Source: Mariprofundus sp. (GTDB lineage: Bacteria > Pseudomonadota > Zetaproteobacteria > Mariprofundales > Mariprofundaceae). From it: a stretch of DNA of 16,263 nt. The DNA is taken from assembly GCA_015485035.1 (NCBI GenBank), contig WFUI01000159.1, forward strand, positions 1 through 16,263, given 5' to 3'. Position 1 is the first letter of the stretch; every line of letters begins with the position of its first letter. This document shows positions 6,780-14,450 of the stretch, one piece after another. Under the pieces are notes generated by a model, which saw only the letters and a list, made by a program, of their open reading frames with translations, had not been told where the DNA came from and made no database searches. Position numbers and translations under genes: made by a program.

Positions 6780-7641
6780 TCTGCATGATAAAATTTATGA
6801 GGAACAGGCAAAGGTTTTAGCCCACATCACCCACCCGGGTGAGCAGTTCGTGATGCGTTTGTATGCGCCGAAAACCGCCGCAATCGCTCAACCCGGTCAA
6901 TTCGTCCACCTGCGCGTATCCGATGAGCGGGCGCTGCGTCGGCCGATTTCGATTATGTTAACCGCCCCGGAGAAGGGTACGGTTGATCTGCTGTACAAGG
7001 CGATCGGTGAGGGCACCCGCTTATTGTCGGAGAGAGCCGTCAGAGATGTGATTCCGATGCTGGGGCCAATCGGCCAGCCGTTTGATTTATCCGATACTTC
7101 GAAGCGCTATGTGCTGATCGGTGGCGGTGTTGGCATTCCACCGATGGTTTTTGCTGCTGATGCTTTGCAGAACAAAGCAGATTGCGTGGTATTTGCCGGT
7201 TCTGAAGTAGCTTTCCCCTTTGCCCTTAAACCTTCGACAATGTTGTTGCCCGGCATAAGCGGCAATACAATTTTATCCATCACCTCGCTGGAAGAGCGCG
7301 GCATTCCGTCAAGGCTGGCTTCCAATGCCGGTCTGTATGGTTGTTATGAGGGGCATGTGCCGAACCTGGCGCGTGACTATCTTGCAGCATTGTCTGAAAC
7401 AGAACGGGCGCGCTGCATATTGCTTTCATGCGGACCGCACCCCATGTTGCATGCCGTGGCCAGACTGAGCCGTAAATTTAATTTACCTGCATTCCTGAGT
7501 CTCGAAGAATATATGGCCTGTGGTATCGGTGGCTGTGCCGGCTGTGTGGTGAAAACAATGGAGCATGGTGAAGAAAAATACCGCCGCGTCTGCGTCGACG
7601 GACCGGTATTCCCGGCGGATATCCTGCCCGAGTTCGCATAA
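6754..7641 (+). CDS. pyrK: PyrK, dihydroorotate dehydrogenase electron-transfer subunit
   Basis: This encodes up to 295 residues. PyrK carries FAD and a [2Fe-2S] cluster and passes electrons from the class 1B dihydroorotate dehydrogenase PyrD to NAD+. The FAD site shows PGQFVHLRV at 47-55 and RRPIS at 62-66; the NAD domain shows GGGVGIPP at 123-130 and SCGPHPML at 225-232. The cluster ligands are Cys256, Cys261, Cys264 and Cys280 in the pattern CX4CX2CX15C, which separates PyrK from plain flavin reductases. The start is uncertain: ATG 6754 lies 26 bases inside pyrC with no ribosome binding site, while GTG 6772 has GGTGA five bases upstream and would drop six residues. It ends the cluster; no pyrD follows. 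Alternatives such as the SudB/NfnA-type reductase subunit have similar motifs and cannot be fully excluded. Confidence 0.8.
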   Translation: MQLVTYVANLHDKIYEEQAKVLAHITHPGEQFVMRLYAPKTAAIAQPGQFVHLRVSDERALRRPISIMLTAPEKGTVDLLYKAIGEGTRLLSERAVRDVIPMLGPIGQPFDLSDTSKRYVLIGGGVGIPPMVFAADALQNKADCVVFAGSEVAFPFALKPSTMLLPGISGNTILSITSLEERGIPSRLASNAGLYGCYEGHVPNLARDYLAALSETERARCILLSCGPHPMLHAVARLSRKFNLPAFLSLEEYMACGIGGCAGCVVKTMEHGEEKYRRVCVDGPVFPADILPEFA

Positions 7642-7763
7642 GGAAAACCCTCTTCGCCAGCTTGCCGTTTTGTGTATTCAGATGGTAACGATTTCTTGCA
7701 TACCGTAAGATAAGCAGTGCACCCTGTACTGATTCAGAGCTTTCCTGAATAAAACCACAGTTT

Positions 7764-8033
7764 TCATTCGTCCGCAGAATCTATTTGAATACTTAAGGCA
7801 TGAATGGCCGAGGGAAACAGCGGCCCAAGGGCCCGATAAATCATGCGATGACACTGACTGCGAGGCAATCCGGAAAAATGCTCTGATTTGATGTGGACAA
7901 CATAGTGCCCGCCGCCATGTTCGCTGGCGCCGGCATGGCCGGCATGTTTCCATGATTCATCTTCAACATGCAGACATTGAGGGTGAAACTCTTTTTCCAG
8001 CAGCTGCCTGATCGTATCGCCGGTATGGCTCAT
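7764..8033 (-). CDS. bolA: BolA family protein
   Basis: This encodes 89 residues. The helix MSHTGDTIRQLLEKEF is followed by the BolA loop DESWKHAGHAGA (25-36), then HYVVHIKSEHFSGL, CHRMIYRAL (61-69) and the closing AIHALSIQI (77-85). The conserved histidine of the RHR signature is kept as His62, while the residue before it is Cys61 rather than arginine; His33 lies in the loop used by BolA proteins for iron-sulfur cluster binding with monothiol glutaredoxins. Such proteins act in the cytoplasm in iron-sulfur trafficking or stress responses, and E. coli BolA is also a DNA-binding regulator. The ATG at 8033 overlaps the yhbY stop by four bases; the frame is open upstream, but only inside yhbY. 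A weak GGA lies about 12 bases upstream, so coupling to yhbY translation is likely. Confidence 0.85.
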   Translation of the reverse strand: MSHTGDTIRQLLEKEFHPQCLHVEDESWKHAGHAGASEHGGGHYVVHIKSEHFSGLPRSQCHRMIYRALGPLFPSAIHALSIQIDSADE

Positions 8034-8305
8034 GAAGCTGGATTCCGGCGGAACAATATACAGACTTTCCCGATCTGCCCGACCAGTTCCGCCCCGCTGC
8101 TGCTTGCCAGCTCTTGCATACAATGTTTTCGTGCTTCACGGTCATCCTGAGCCACATGAACCTTGATCAGCTCATGGGTATCGAGAGCCTGTGATGTTTC
8201 AAGCAGCAGGCTTTCACCAATCCCTTTTTGCCCGACCCTGATAACAGGCTTGAGATAATGCGCTTTTGCCTTGAGTTCTTTTCGCTGTTTCGTAGTAAGA
8301 GCCAT
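8030..8305 (-). CDS. yhbY: YhbY family CRM-domain RNA-binding protein
   Basis: This encodes 91 residues, the whole length being one CRM domain. MALTTKQRKELKAKAHYLKP leads to the RNA-binding loop GQKG (25-28), the GxxG signature, and then GESLLLETSQALDTHELIKV and a GKVCILFRR strand at the end. In E. coli YhbY associates with pre-50S ribosomal subunits. I chose the ATG at 8305 because GGAGG stands six bases upstream and the protein then begins as in the family; an open extension to 8431 has an unrelated aromatic and cysteine-rich leader with no support. It heads a two-gene unit with bolA. In enterobacteria yhbY sits beside rlmE/ftsH, which is not the case here. Confidence 0.93.
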   Translation of the reverse strand: MALTTKQRKELKAKAHYLKPVIRVGQKGIGESLLLETSQALDTHELIKVHVAQDDREARKHCMQELASSSGAELVGQIGKVCILFRRNPAS

Positions 8306-8495
8306 CTTTTTCCTCCAGCCCCAAAATATATACAGCAGTGGATAAAAATAGTATGAAATTACAGTATTCAAACATATTCCGGTTTTGTTACACCCCATGC
8401 AACAGAATGAAAAGAACATCCGGCCGTCCACCTGACAGGTATTATGACCGCACTTCTCTCATTGCCCATACAGGCACTTTCGTTAGAGTAGTGCA
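8306..8495. other. Intergenic region between divergent yhbY and cyclase genes
   Basis: This 190-base region is the longest gene-free stretch and must hold both promoters. For yhbY (minus strand) TTGAAT (8366-8371) and TATTTT (8345-8350) are separated by 15 bases, which is short. For the cyclase, TTGCCC (8462-8467) and TAGAGT (8484-8489) are 16 bases apart, and the start of transcription would then fall on or next to the GTG at 8496. The 8320-8370 part is AT-rich. No repeat or RNA gene is recognisable. Confidence 0.3.
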
Positions 8496-9995
8496 GTGGA
8501 AAACAATGATTTAAAATCTCCGGAACATCTGTTGCCAGAAGCGAAAAAGCCTGAGCGGGAAACCAACAAACTTCCCCGTATCCCGATTCGCTGGCGCTGG
8601 TCGGTACTGGTGGGTTTTACCGTTACCATCGCAATTATTGTGCTGTTTTTCATCATTCTTGATATAGAGCACGATGCATGGCTGGAAAATCAGGCGGCTC
8701 AGGCCGAATTGCAGGTAGATCGGCTAACCGATGAACTGAAGTTGCCGTTACTGTCTGGTAGCAGTACGGAAACAGATATCGTGGTTCATAGTTTTCTGGA
8801 AAAGGTACCGACTGTACTGAGTGTGGTCATTCGGTATCCCGATGGCAAAATAAAGTCCCTTGGCTCTGTTTCCCCCAGCAAAACTGTCCTGAAAGCACTG
8901 GTCAAAAGCAGCGCGGTGAAACGTCTGCCGGTAAAGCAGTTATGGTACGCAAAATCCGTGGTCTACGCCAAGACTTCCATGGGTACAGTCGCTGTACGTT
9001 TTTCTGAAAAGCAGTGGGAAAATATTGCCGATAAACTCGGGCAGAAAATTTTTGTGGCTGCCATAGTCGTGGTACTGCTATCGGGTGTTCTGGTATTCTG
9101 GATTGCCGGGCGTATGAGTCGACCTATTGAAATGCTGAGTGATGCCGCGCTCAAGGTTGCCGATGGTGATTATCAGGTTCGTTTACCCGTGCGCGGCAAT
9201 GATGAATTATCGGATGCATTGTATCAGTTCAATGTCATGGCAAGTGAGCTTGAACACAAGGAAGAGCTGCGCGATATATTCGCCCGGTATCTTAACCCGG
9301 AGCTTATCAAGGAAGTGTTTGAAAGCGGTGATGTTCAGGTGAAAAACCATCGTCAGGAAGTCTCGGTTCTGTTTGCGGACATGGTTCATTTCACCTCTTT
9401 CTCAGAGTCGATAGAAACAGAAGGTGTGGTCAATCTTCTGAACAGCCATTTCGAGGTGTTCCATCGCGTCATCGCCTATTATGGCGGTCATGTGGACAAA
9501 TATATAGGCGATGCAGTGATGGCTGTATTTAATCATCCGGTCAATGACAAAGAGCATGCCCGGCATGCGGCCGAAGCCGGACTGGCAATAAACCTGGCCT
9601 GTCAGAAACTGGGCAAAAAACGGCCTGATGGCGAACCTGTCAGCTTCAGGGTCGGGCTCAACTGCGGACAGGCCATCGTTGGTAATATTGGAGCAGCCCA
9701 GCGGCTGGAATATACTGTGATTGGTGATGCCGTGAATATGGCATCCCGCATGAGCAGTATCGGCAATGGTGGAGAATTGGTCATGCCGCGAAAGACATTC
9801 GACCTTTTGGGTGAAGGTTTCGATTTCCAGCCCCTTGGGCTGCAAAATATAAAAGGTGTAAGTCGGGAAGTCGAAGTCGGCCGGGTACTGGTCTCCAACC
9901 CGTCCTTGCTTCACAGTATTGAATATGTTGTGGATTTAGCATTTAATCTCGCGCTGCCTGAGAAGAATATGCCCCAGACTGCCGGAGATACCTGA
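8496..9995 (+). CDS. Membrane-bound class III adenylate cyclase with HAMP domain
   Basis: This encodes 499 residues. A proline- and charge-rich N-tail is followed by TM1 (about 34-56), a periplasmic segment of about 128 residues with no domain I recognise, TM2 (about 185-204), a HAMP linker (about 204-253, RMSRPIEML to ELSDALYQF) and the cyclase domain (about 285-465). Metal-binding Asp295 (LFADMVHFT) and Asp339 (KYIGDAVMA), adenine-selecting Lys335 with Thr407, and transition-state Asn414 and Arg418 (NMASR) are all present, so it should make cAMP. Thr407 in place of aspartate marks class IIIb. The start is a GTG with only a weak TAGAG upstream. The stop is three bases before the next gene, so the two are probably co-expressed. 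The periplasmic signal is unknown. Confidence 0.9.
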   Translation: MENNDLKSPEHLLPEAKKPERETNKLPRIPIRWRWSVLVGFTVTIAIIVLFFIILDIEHDAWLENQAAQAELQVDRLTDELKLPLLSGSSTETDIVVHSFLEKVPTVLSVVIRYPDGKIKSLGSVSPSKTVLKALVKSSAVKRLPVKQLWYAKSVVYAKTSMGTVAVRFSEKQWENIADKLGQKIFVAAIVVVLLSGVLVFWIAGRMSRPIEMLSDAALKVADGDYQVRLPVRGNDELSDALYQFNVMASELEHKEELRDIFARYLNPELIKEVFESGDVQVKNHRQEVSVLFADMVHFTSFSESIETEGVVNLLNSHFEVFHRVIAYYGGHVDKYIGDAVMAVFNHPVNDKEHARHAAEAGLAINLACQKLGKKRPDGEPVSFRVGLNCGQAIVGNIGAAQRLEYTVIGDAVNMASRMSSIGNGGELVMPRKTFDLLGEGFDFQPLGLQNIKGVSREVEVGRVLVSNPSLLHSIEYVVDLAFNLALPEKNMPQTAGDT

Positions 9996-9998
9996 TCC

Positions 9999-11114
9999 AT
10001 GTTCAAATTCAGTTGTTTCATAATTGCCACCATCGTGTTGACTGGCTGCCAGATAAACAAAGGCAGCCTGGATAACCTTCTGGTCAAGGGCAGTGAAACA
10101 TTCAGAATGACGGGCACATACGAGTCCATTAATCATGACTTCAAACGGGGCAGGATCATGCAGGCGAGAGCACGAATACTCGCACTGGACAAGTCAGATC
10201 GTGATTACCGGAAAGTCCACCGACTACTGGAACAAAAGATTGAGCCCGCACGCAGACGTCTTTTCGTCCATTATCTGCGCATCGCAAAAGATCTGGAGAA
10301 AAAGAAACTGTGGTCAAAAGCAATCTGGGCATACGATCAGGCCGGGGCCGTCTCCATTAAGCCTGAGGCCATGAAAAAGAAACACGCAGAGATGCAGAAA
10401 AAAATCCGGCAGCTTCGACTGGAGAAACTACTGCAGCAGCGCAGGAAGGAGGACCGCACACTGTTTTCCTATGCTACTGCCTATGAACCGCCCAGTGGCA
10501 TTAGCCCAAAAGACGAGGTATACGAGCGCATGCGCGAACATTACAACGACAGACTGGATGACAGGGCAAACCTGGCATTTCGCGAAGCCATGCGTTTTTT
10601 ACACAAAGATCTGCCTGAAATAGCCTATATCGAAATTGAATCCTATCTGCGACTGCAGCCTGATAGCAAAAAAGGCGTGGCACTGCTGGCTTCGATTAAA
10701 AGAAAAATGCCGGCATTTCTGAAAATCCCCACCATGCCTGCAGCCAATGCGGTCGAAAAACCCTCCATGATCAAGCGGGCAAGCCACACCAAGTCGGCCA
10801 CTGCCAAACAGATACAGGCGGCACTGAAAAACGGAGAATTACTGAAAGCCAGACAACTTGCACATATCTATCGTCGAAACGGCGGCAAAGACGCCGATAA
10901 GCTGTTGAATCAGGTGCAGAGAAAGGTGGCCACATCAGCTGCTACGATGTTTTCCAAAGGCAGTATAGCATTCCGCAACGAACAACTGGATCGTGCTATC
11001 CAATACTGGGATAAAGCTGTCATGTTAAAACCGGACGAATCCGAATATGTAGAAGCCCTGCGCCGTGCACGCCAGTTACAGGAACGTCTGAACCTGTTGC
11101 AAGAGTCTAAATGA
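9999..11114 (+). CDS. Predicted lipoprotein with C-terminal TPR, function unknown
   Basis: This encodes 371 residues. The N-terminus is a lipoprotein signal: MFKFSC, a hydrophobic run and the lipobox VLTGC with acceptor Cys17; the residue after it is Gln, which would favour outer-membrane sorting by the E. coli +2 rule. The rest is helical, strongly basic and Lys/Arg-rich (coiled-coil-like around 115-150, with EKKKLWSKAIWAYDQAG resembling a TPR helix pair at about 97-113). A clear TPR unit lies near 316-349, with FSKGSIAFRNEQLDRAIQYW and AVMLKPDESEY. GGAGA lies ten bases before the ATG. It follows the cyclase gene by three bases and precedes ispG. I do not recognise a named family. PilF/PilW is a TPR lipoprotein often found near ispG, but the sequence does not resemble it closely. 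Confidence 0.7.
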   Translation: MFKFSCFIIATIVLTGCQINKGSLDNLLVKGSETFRMTGTYESINHDFKRGRIMQARARILALDKSDRDYRKVHRLLEQKIEPARRRLFVHYLRIAKDLEKKKLWSKAIWAYDQAGAVSIKPEAMKKKHAEMQKKIRQLRLEKLLQQRRKEDRTLFSYATAYEPPSGISPKDEVYERMREHYNDRLDDRANLAFREAMRFLHKDLPEIAYIEIESYLRLQPDSKKGVALLASIKRKMPAFLKIPTMPAANAVEKPSMIKRASHTKSATAKQIQAALKNGELLKARQLAHIYRRNGGKDADKLLNQVQRKVATSAATMFSKGSIAFRNEQLDRAIQYWDKAVMLKPDESEYVEALRRARQLQERLNLLQESK

Positions 11115-11128
11115 ACCCGCGTTCATTT
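11109..11128 (+). terminator. Short perfect hairpin after the lipoprotein gene
   Basis: AAATGAAC (11109-11116) and GTTCATTT (11121-11128) are exact reverse complements around the tetraloop CCGC. The stop codon of the lipoprotein gene (11112-11114) lies in the left arm. TATTCTCTGTTG follows, which is U-rich but broken, and the stem has only two G-C pairs, so termination would be weak or partial. It may separate the cyclase-lipoprotein pair from ispG-hisS. Confidence 0.35.
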
Positions 11129-11163
11129 TATTCTCTGTTGTCACAGGCCCAAAGAGGACTTAT

Positions 11164-12264
11164 ATGCGGGATACGATAGTTTTACCTCGACATAAAACCC
11201 GACAGATACAGGTCGGTAAAGTCAGTGTCGGCGGTGATGCGCCGATTGCCGTGCAATCCATGACCAACACACTGACAACGGACATTGATGCTACGGTGAA
11301 CCAGATTCAGCGGTTGGCACACGCAGGCGCCGATATTGTGCGCGTTTCCGTGCCCGATCCTGAATCAGCGGCGGCCATGCCGGAGATCTTGGCCCAGACA
11401 GATGTACCGATCATTGCCGACATCCATTTCAGCTATAAAATGGCACTGGCGGCCCTCGATGCAGGGGTACACGGACTGCGTCTTAATCCAGGCAATATCG
11501 GCGGACGCGAACGGGTCGAGCGGGTGGTAAAAAAGGCGACTGAGCGCGGTGTTTCAATCCGCATCGGGGTAAACGCCGGTTCACTTGAAAAAGAACTGAA
11601 TGAGAAATATGGCGAACCCTGCGCCGATGCCATGGTGGAATCGGCCCTGAGTCATATCCATATTCTGGAGGAAATGGATTTTTACGATATCAAGGTATCG
11701 CTGAAAGCCAGTAATATTCCCATGACAGTAACGGCCTATCGCAAGCTGGCGGAAAAAGTGACTTACCCGCTTCATCTCGGCATCACTGAATCCGGCAGTC
11801 GTTTTGGCGGTACGGTAAAGTCTTCTATCGGACTGGGCTTGCTGCTGGCAGATGGCATCGGCGATACGATTCGGGTATCTCTTGCTGCCGAACCGGAAGA
11901 AGAAATTAAAGTGGGATTTGAAATTCTCAAATCACTGGGTTTGCGTCATCGCGGCGTCAATCTGATTGCCTGTCCAAGCTGCGCACGTCAGAAATTCAAT
12001 GTCATTGATACCGTGTCAGAGCTTGAGCAGCGCTTGTCTCATATCCAGGAAAATATTGATGTGGCTGTGATCGGCTGTGTCGTCAATGGACCTGGTGAAG
12101 CCAGGGAAGTGAATGTGGGTATTACCGGGGGCTACCCGGTGCATATGATGTATCGCGATGGTGAAAAGTCCGAGAAGATCAAAACAGGGAACATGATCGA
12201 CAAGCTGGTCGAGGATGTGGAACGACGTGCAGCAATAATACGCGAACAGGCGGAGAAAAACTGA
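11164..12264 (+). CDS. ispG: 4-hydroxy-3-methylbut-2-enyl diphosphate synthase IspG (GcpE)
   Basis: This encodes 366 residues, the usual size for the bacterial two-domain form. IspG reduces methylerythritol cyclodiphosphate to hydroxymethylbutenyl diphosphate in the MEP isoprenoid pathway. The [4Fe-4S] ligands are Cys270 and Cys273 (CPSCAR), Cys305 (GCVVNGPGEA) and Glu312, at the same positions as in E. coli. The N-terminal barrel is evident from PIAVQSMTNTLTTDID, RVSVPD, ADIHFSY and GLRLNPGNIG. The ATG at 11164 has GAGGA five bases upstream. The stop is followed directly by the hisS ATG; the ispG-hisS order is well known in proteobacteria, where both are housekeeping genes of one operon. A hairpin just upstream suggests it may have its own promoter, but I did not find a strong one. 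Confidence 0.97.
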   Translation: MRDTIVLPRHKTRQIQVGKVSVGGDAPIAVQSMTNTLTTDIDATVNQIQRLAHAGADIVRVSVPDPESAAAMPEILAQTDVPIIADIHFSYKMALAALDAGVHGLRLNPGNIGGRERVERVVKKATERGVSIRIGVNAGSLEKELNEKYGEPCADAMVESALSHIHILEEMDFYDIKVSLKASNIPMTVTAYRKLAEKVTYPLHLGITESGSRFGGTVKSSIGLGLLLADGIGDTIRVSLAAEPEEEIKVGFEILKSLGLRHRGVNLIACPSCARQKFNVIDTVSELEQRLSHIQENIDVAVIGCVVNGPGEAREVNVGITGGYPVHMMYRDGEKSEKIKTGNMIDKLVEDVERRAAIIREQAEKN

Positions 12265-13506
12265 ATGGCGGGTAAACGTTTACAAAGTATTCGTGGCATT
12301 CACGATGGATTGCCCGCAGAGGTATTGGTCTGGCGGCACATTGAAGAAGTAGCGCGCAAAGTATTTGCTACTTATGCCTTTTCCGAGGTTCGTCTGCCAA
12401 TACTGGAGCCAACTGAACTGTTTGTGCGCTCGATTGGCGAAATCACTGATATTGTTTCCAAAGAGATGTACGCCTTTACAGATCAGGGCGGCGATAACAT
12501 CTGCCTCCGCCCTGAAGGCACCGCAGGTGCAGTACGTGCCTACCTGCAGGGCGGCTTAACCCGTGCCGGAACCCAACGCTGGTTTTATATTGGCCCGATG
12601 TTCCGACGCGAGCGGCCTCAAAAAGGACGTTTACGTCAATTCCAGCAGATCGGTGTGGAAATATTCGGAGCCAACGGACCACTGGACGATGCTGAAGTAC
12701 TGGCCATGGCTCACAGTTTCTTGTCCGAACTGGGTATTTCTGAGTTGAATCTGGAAATTAATTCGCTGGGTTGCCCGGCCTGCCGTCCGGCTTATCGCGA
12801 TGCGCTGATAAGCTATTTGAATAAATGTACCGATAATCTTTGTGAAACCTGCAACGAACGTATCGCAAAAAACCCCATGCGCGTGCTCGACTGCAAGGTG
12901 GAAACCTGTCAGGCCGAATTACAGGATGCACCGGAGATGATACACCACCTGTGCAAAGCATGTGAAACCCACTTTTCCGGACTGCAGGACGGGCTTAAGG
13001 CATTGAATGTCCCCTATCGGATCAATGCACGTATTGTGCGCGGCCTGGACTATTACAACCGTACCGCGTTTGAAATTATTTCAGATCAGCTGGGGGCACA
13101 GGGAACGGTGCTGGCCGGAGGTCGTTACGATAGTTTAATCGATGAACTGGGTGGCCCTCCAACTGCTGCAATTGGTTTTGCTGCAGGACTCGAACGACTG
13201 GCGATGCTGCTGGGTGGAATCAAGGTTGCCGCTGTAGATGTGGCCGTTGTGGCTCTGGGTGAGCAGGTTATCCCCTATTCTCTGCAGCAATCTGCCTTAC
13301 TGCGTCAACAGGATTTAAGTGTCGTGCATTGCGGTGGCGGCAGTGCCAAACGACAATTCAAGATTGCCGACCGCGAGGGAGCCCGCTTCGTGGTCGTTAT
13401 TGGTGAAGATGAAATGCTGTCCGGTCTTGTTACACTGAAAAATATGGCTACAGGTGAACAGCAACAGCTTGCCTTCGATCAACTCGTGAACATCATCAAA
13501 GGCTGA
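12265..13506 (+). CDS. hisS: Histidyl-tRNA synthetase
   Basis: This encodes 413 residues and charges tRNA-His with histidine in the cytoplasm. Class II motif 1 is near 40-66, motif 2 is FYIGPMFRRERPQKGRLRQF at 107-126, the HisA block RGLDYYNRTAFEI is at 259-271, and motif 3 (AAIGFAAGLERL) is at 301-312. A C-terminal anticodon-binding domain covers about 325-413. The insertion domain carries nine cysteines (170, 173, 188, 193, 196, 210, 215, 230, 233), in positions that many bacterial HisRS share but E. coli mostly lacks; a metal site is possible. The ATG directly follows the ispG stop, with GGAG about 11 bases upstream, so expression is coupled. It ends 15 bases from convergent panE with no terminator hairpin that I can see. 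Confidence 0.96.
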   Translation: MAGKRLQSIRGIHDGLPAEVLVWRHIEEVARKVFATYAFSEVRLPILEPTELFVRSIGEITDIVSKEMYAFTDQGGDNICLRPEGTAGAVRAYLQGGLTRAGTQRWFYIGPMFRRERPQKGRLRQFQQIGVEIFGANGPLDDAEVLAMAHSFLSELGISELNLEINSLGCPACRPAYRDALISYLNKCTDNLCETCNERIAKNPMRVLDCKVETCQAELQDAPEMIHHLCKACETHFSGLQDGLKALNVPYRINARIVRGLDYYNRTAFEIISDQLGAQGTVLAGGRYDSLIDELGGPPTAAIGFAAGLERLAMLLGGIKVAAVDVAVVALGEQVIPYSLQQSALLRQQDLSVVHCGGGSAKRQFKIADREGARFVVVIGEDEMLSGLVTLKNMATGEQQQLAFDQLVNIIKG

Positions 13507-13521
13507 GAAATATTCCTGTTA

Positions 13522-14433
13522 TCACCCTCGTTCCATGGCCTTGATCAGGCTCATCAACAGCCGGTTTACAGGTGCCGGCATGTTCAATTCATCAGCCTTT
13601 CTTACCACGTAGCCATTGATATATTCCACCTCGGTTTTGCGTCCGGCTTCAATATCCTGCCACATACTGGTTTTGACCGGCCCCATATTCAATGTCACGT
13701 CAATATGTTTCAGAAGAATGTCCTGTTCACCAATCGCAATATTGCACACCTTTGCAATTTCCACGACTTCTTCCATTGCCTGACGCACAATAGCAAGCGT
13801 TTCGGCACCTGCCGCCATGTCGCGGGCATATCGGCGGGTAATCGCTGTGATTGCATTAAAACCACAGTTCCACAGCAGTTTACGCCAAAGCATGGCTTCC
13901 GGATCATCATCCTGCCGTGCCGGTACCTCAGCGTGCTGAAATGCCCTGATGAGCGGCAATAAATACTGCTCACCTCTGCCTTGTTGCCACAACCCCATCC
14001 GTATCCCGCCGGCTGCCGAATGAATCACGTAGCCGGGTTGCTCCAGCCTCACACCGATAAAAGCTGTGCCTGCAGCAATGGCATGATCAGGAAAAGCCTT
14101 TGCCAGTTGTTCCGGAGCTTCAACACCGTTTTGCAGGGTCAGCAACAGGGCTGCAGGAGAAATATGGCCCCTGAGCATATCAACCATCTCAACGAACCCG
14201 GTCATTTTGCAGCTCAATACCACAACCTGACTGAATTTAAGTTGACCGGCATCCGATGTTGCCTTGACCGCAACCTGTTTGCATTCTCCTTCCGACTCAT
14301 GCCTCAGGCCTGCGCCTTGCATGACAGTCAGATGCCGCCCGCGAGCCAGTAATATCACATCGAAACCGGCCTGCACGAGTTTGCTGCCGTAGTGGCAGCC
14401 GACAGCTCCGGCGCCTGCAAATGCAATTTTCAT
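13522..14433 (-). CDS. panE: 2-dehydropantoate 2-reductase (ketopantoate reductase)
   Basis: This encodes 303 residues. PanE uses NADPH to reduce ketopantoate to pantoate on the way to pantothenate and coenzyme A. The Rossmann loop GAGAVG lies at 7-12 with Arg31 near the NADPH phosphate site (LLARGRH). Lys76 follows VVLSC, LQNGVE is at 100-105, and the catalytic Lys185 with Asn189 occurs in KLLWNCGFNAITAI. The C-terminal domain has SMWQDIEAGRKTEVEYINGY with the conserved glutamate. I chose the ATG at 14433, which has GGAGGG four bases upstream and begins the family's MKIAFAGAG; an open extension to 14478 has no support. Relatives such as other ApbA/PanE-type reductases of different substrate cannot be excluded. 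It diverges from maeB across 109 bases. Confidence 0.85.
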   Translation of the reverse strand: MKIAFAGAGAVGCHYGSKLVQAGFDVILLARGRHLTVMQGAGLRHESEGECKQVAVKATSDAGQLKFSQVVVLSCKMTGFVEMVDMLRGHISPAALLLTLQNGVEAPEQLAKAFPDHAIAAGTAFIGVRLEQPGYVIHSAAGGIRMGLWQQGRGEQYLLPLIRAFQHAEVPARQDDDPEAMLWRKLLWNCGFNAITAITRRYARDMAAGAETLAIVRQAMEEVVEIAKVCNIAIGEQDILLKHIDVTLNMGPVKTSMWQDIEAGRKTEVEYINGYVVRKADELNMPAPVNRLLMSLIKAMERG

Positions 14434-14450
14434 TAATCCCTCCATGACCG

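Noticed and set aside
7732..7750. ATTCAG/CTGAAT inverted repeat between pyrK and bolA as a terminator
   Set aside because: The stem is only six base pairs with no U-tract on either strand, so it is probably chance.
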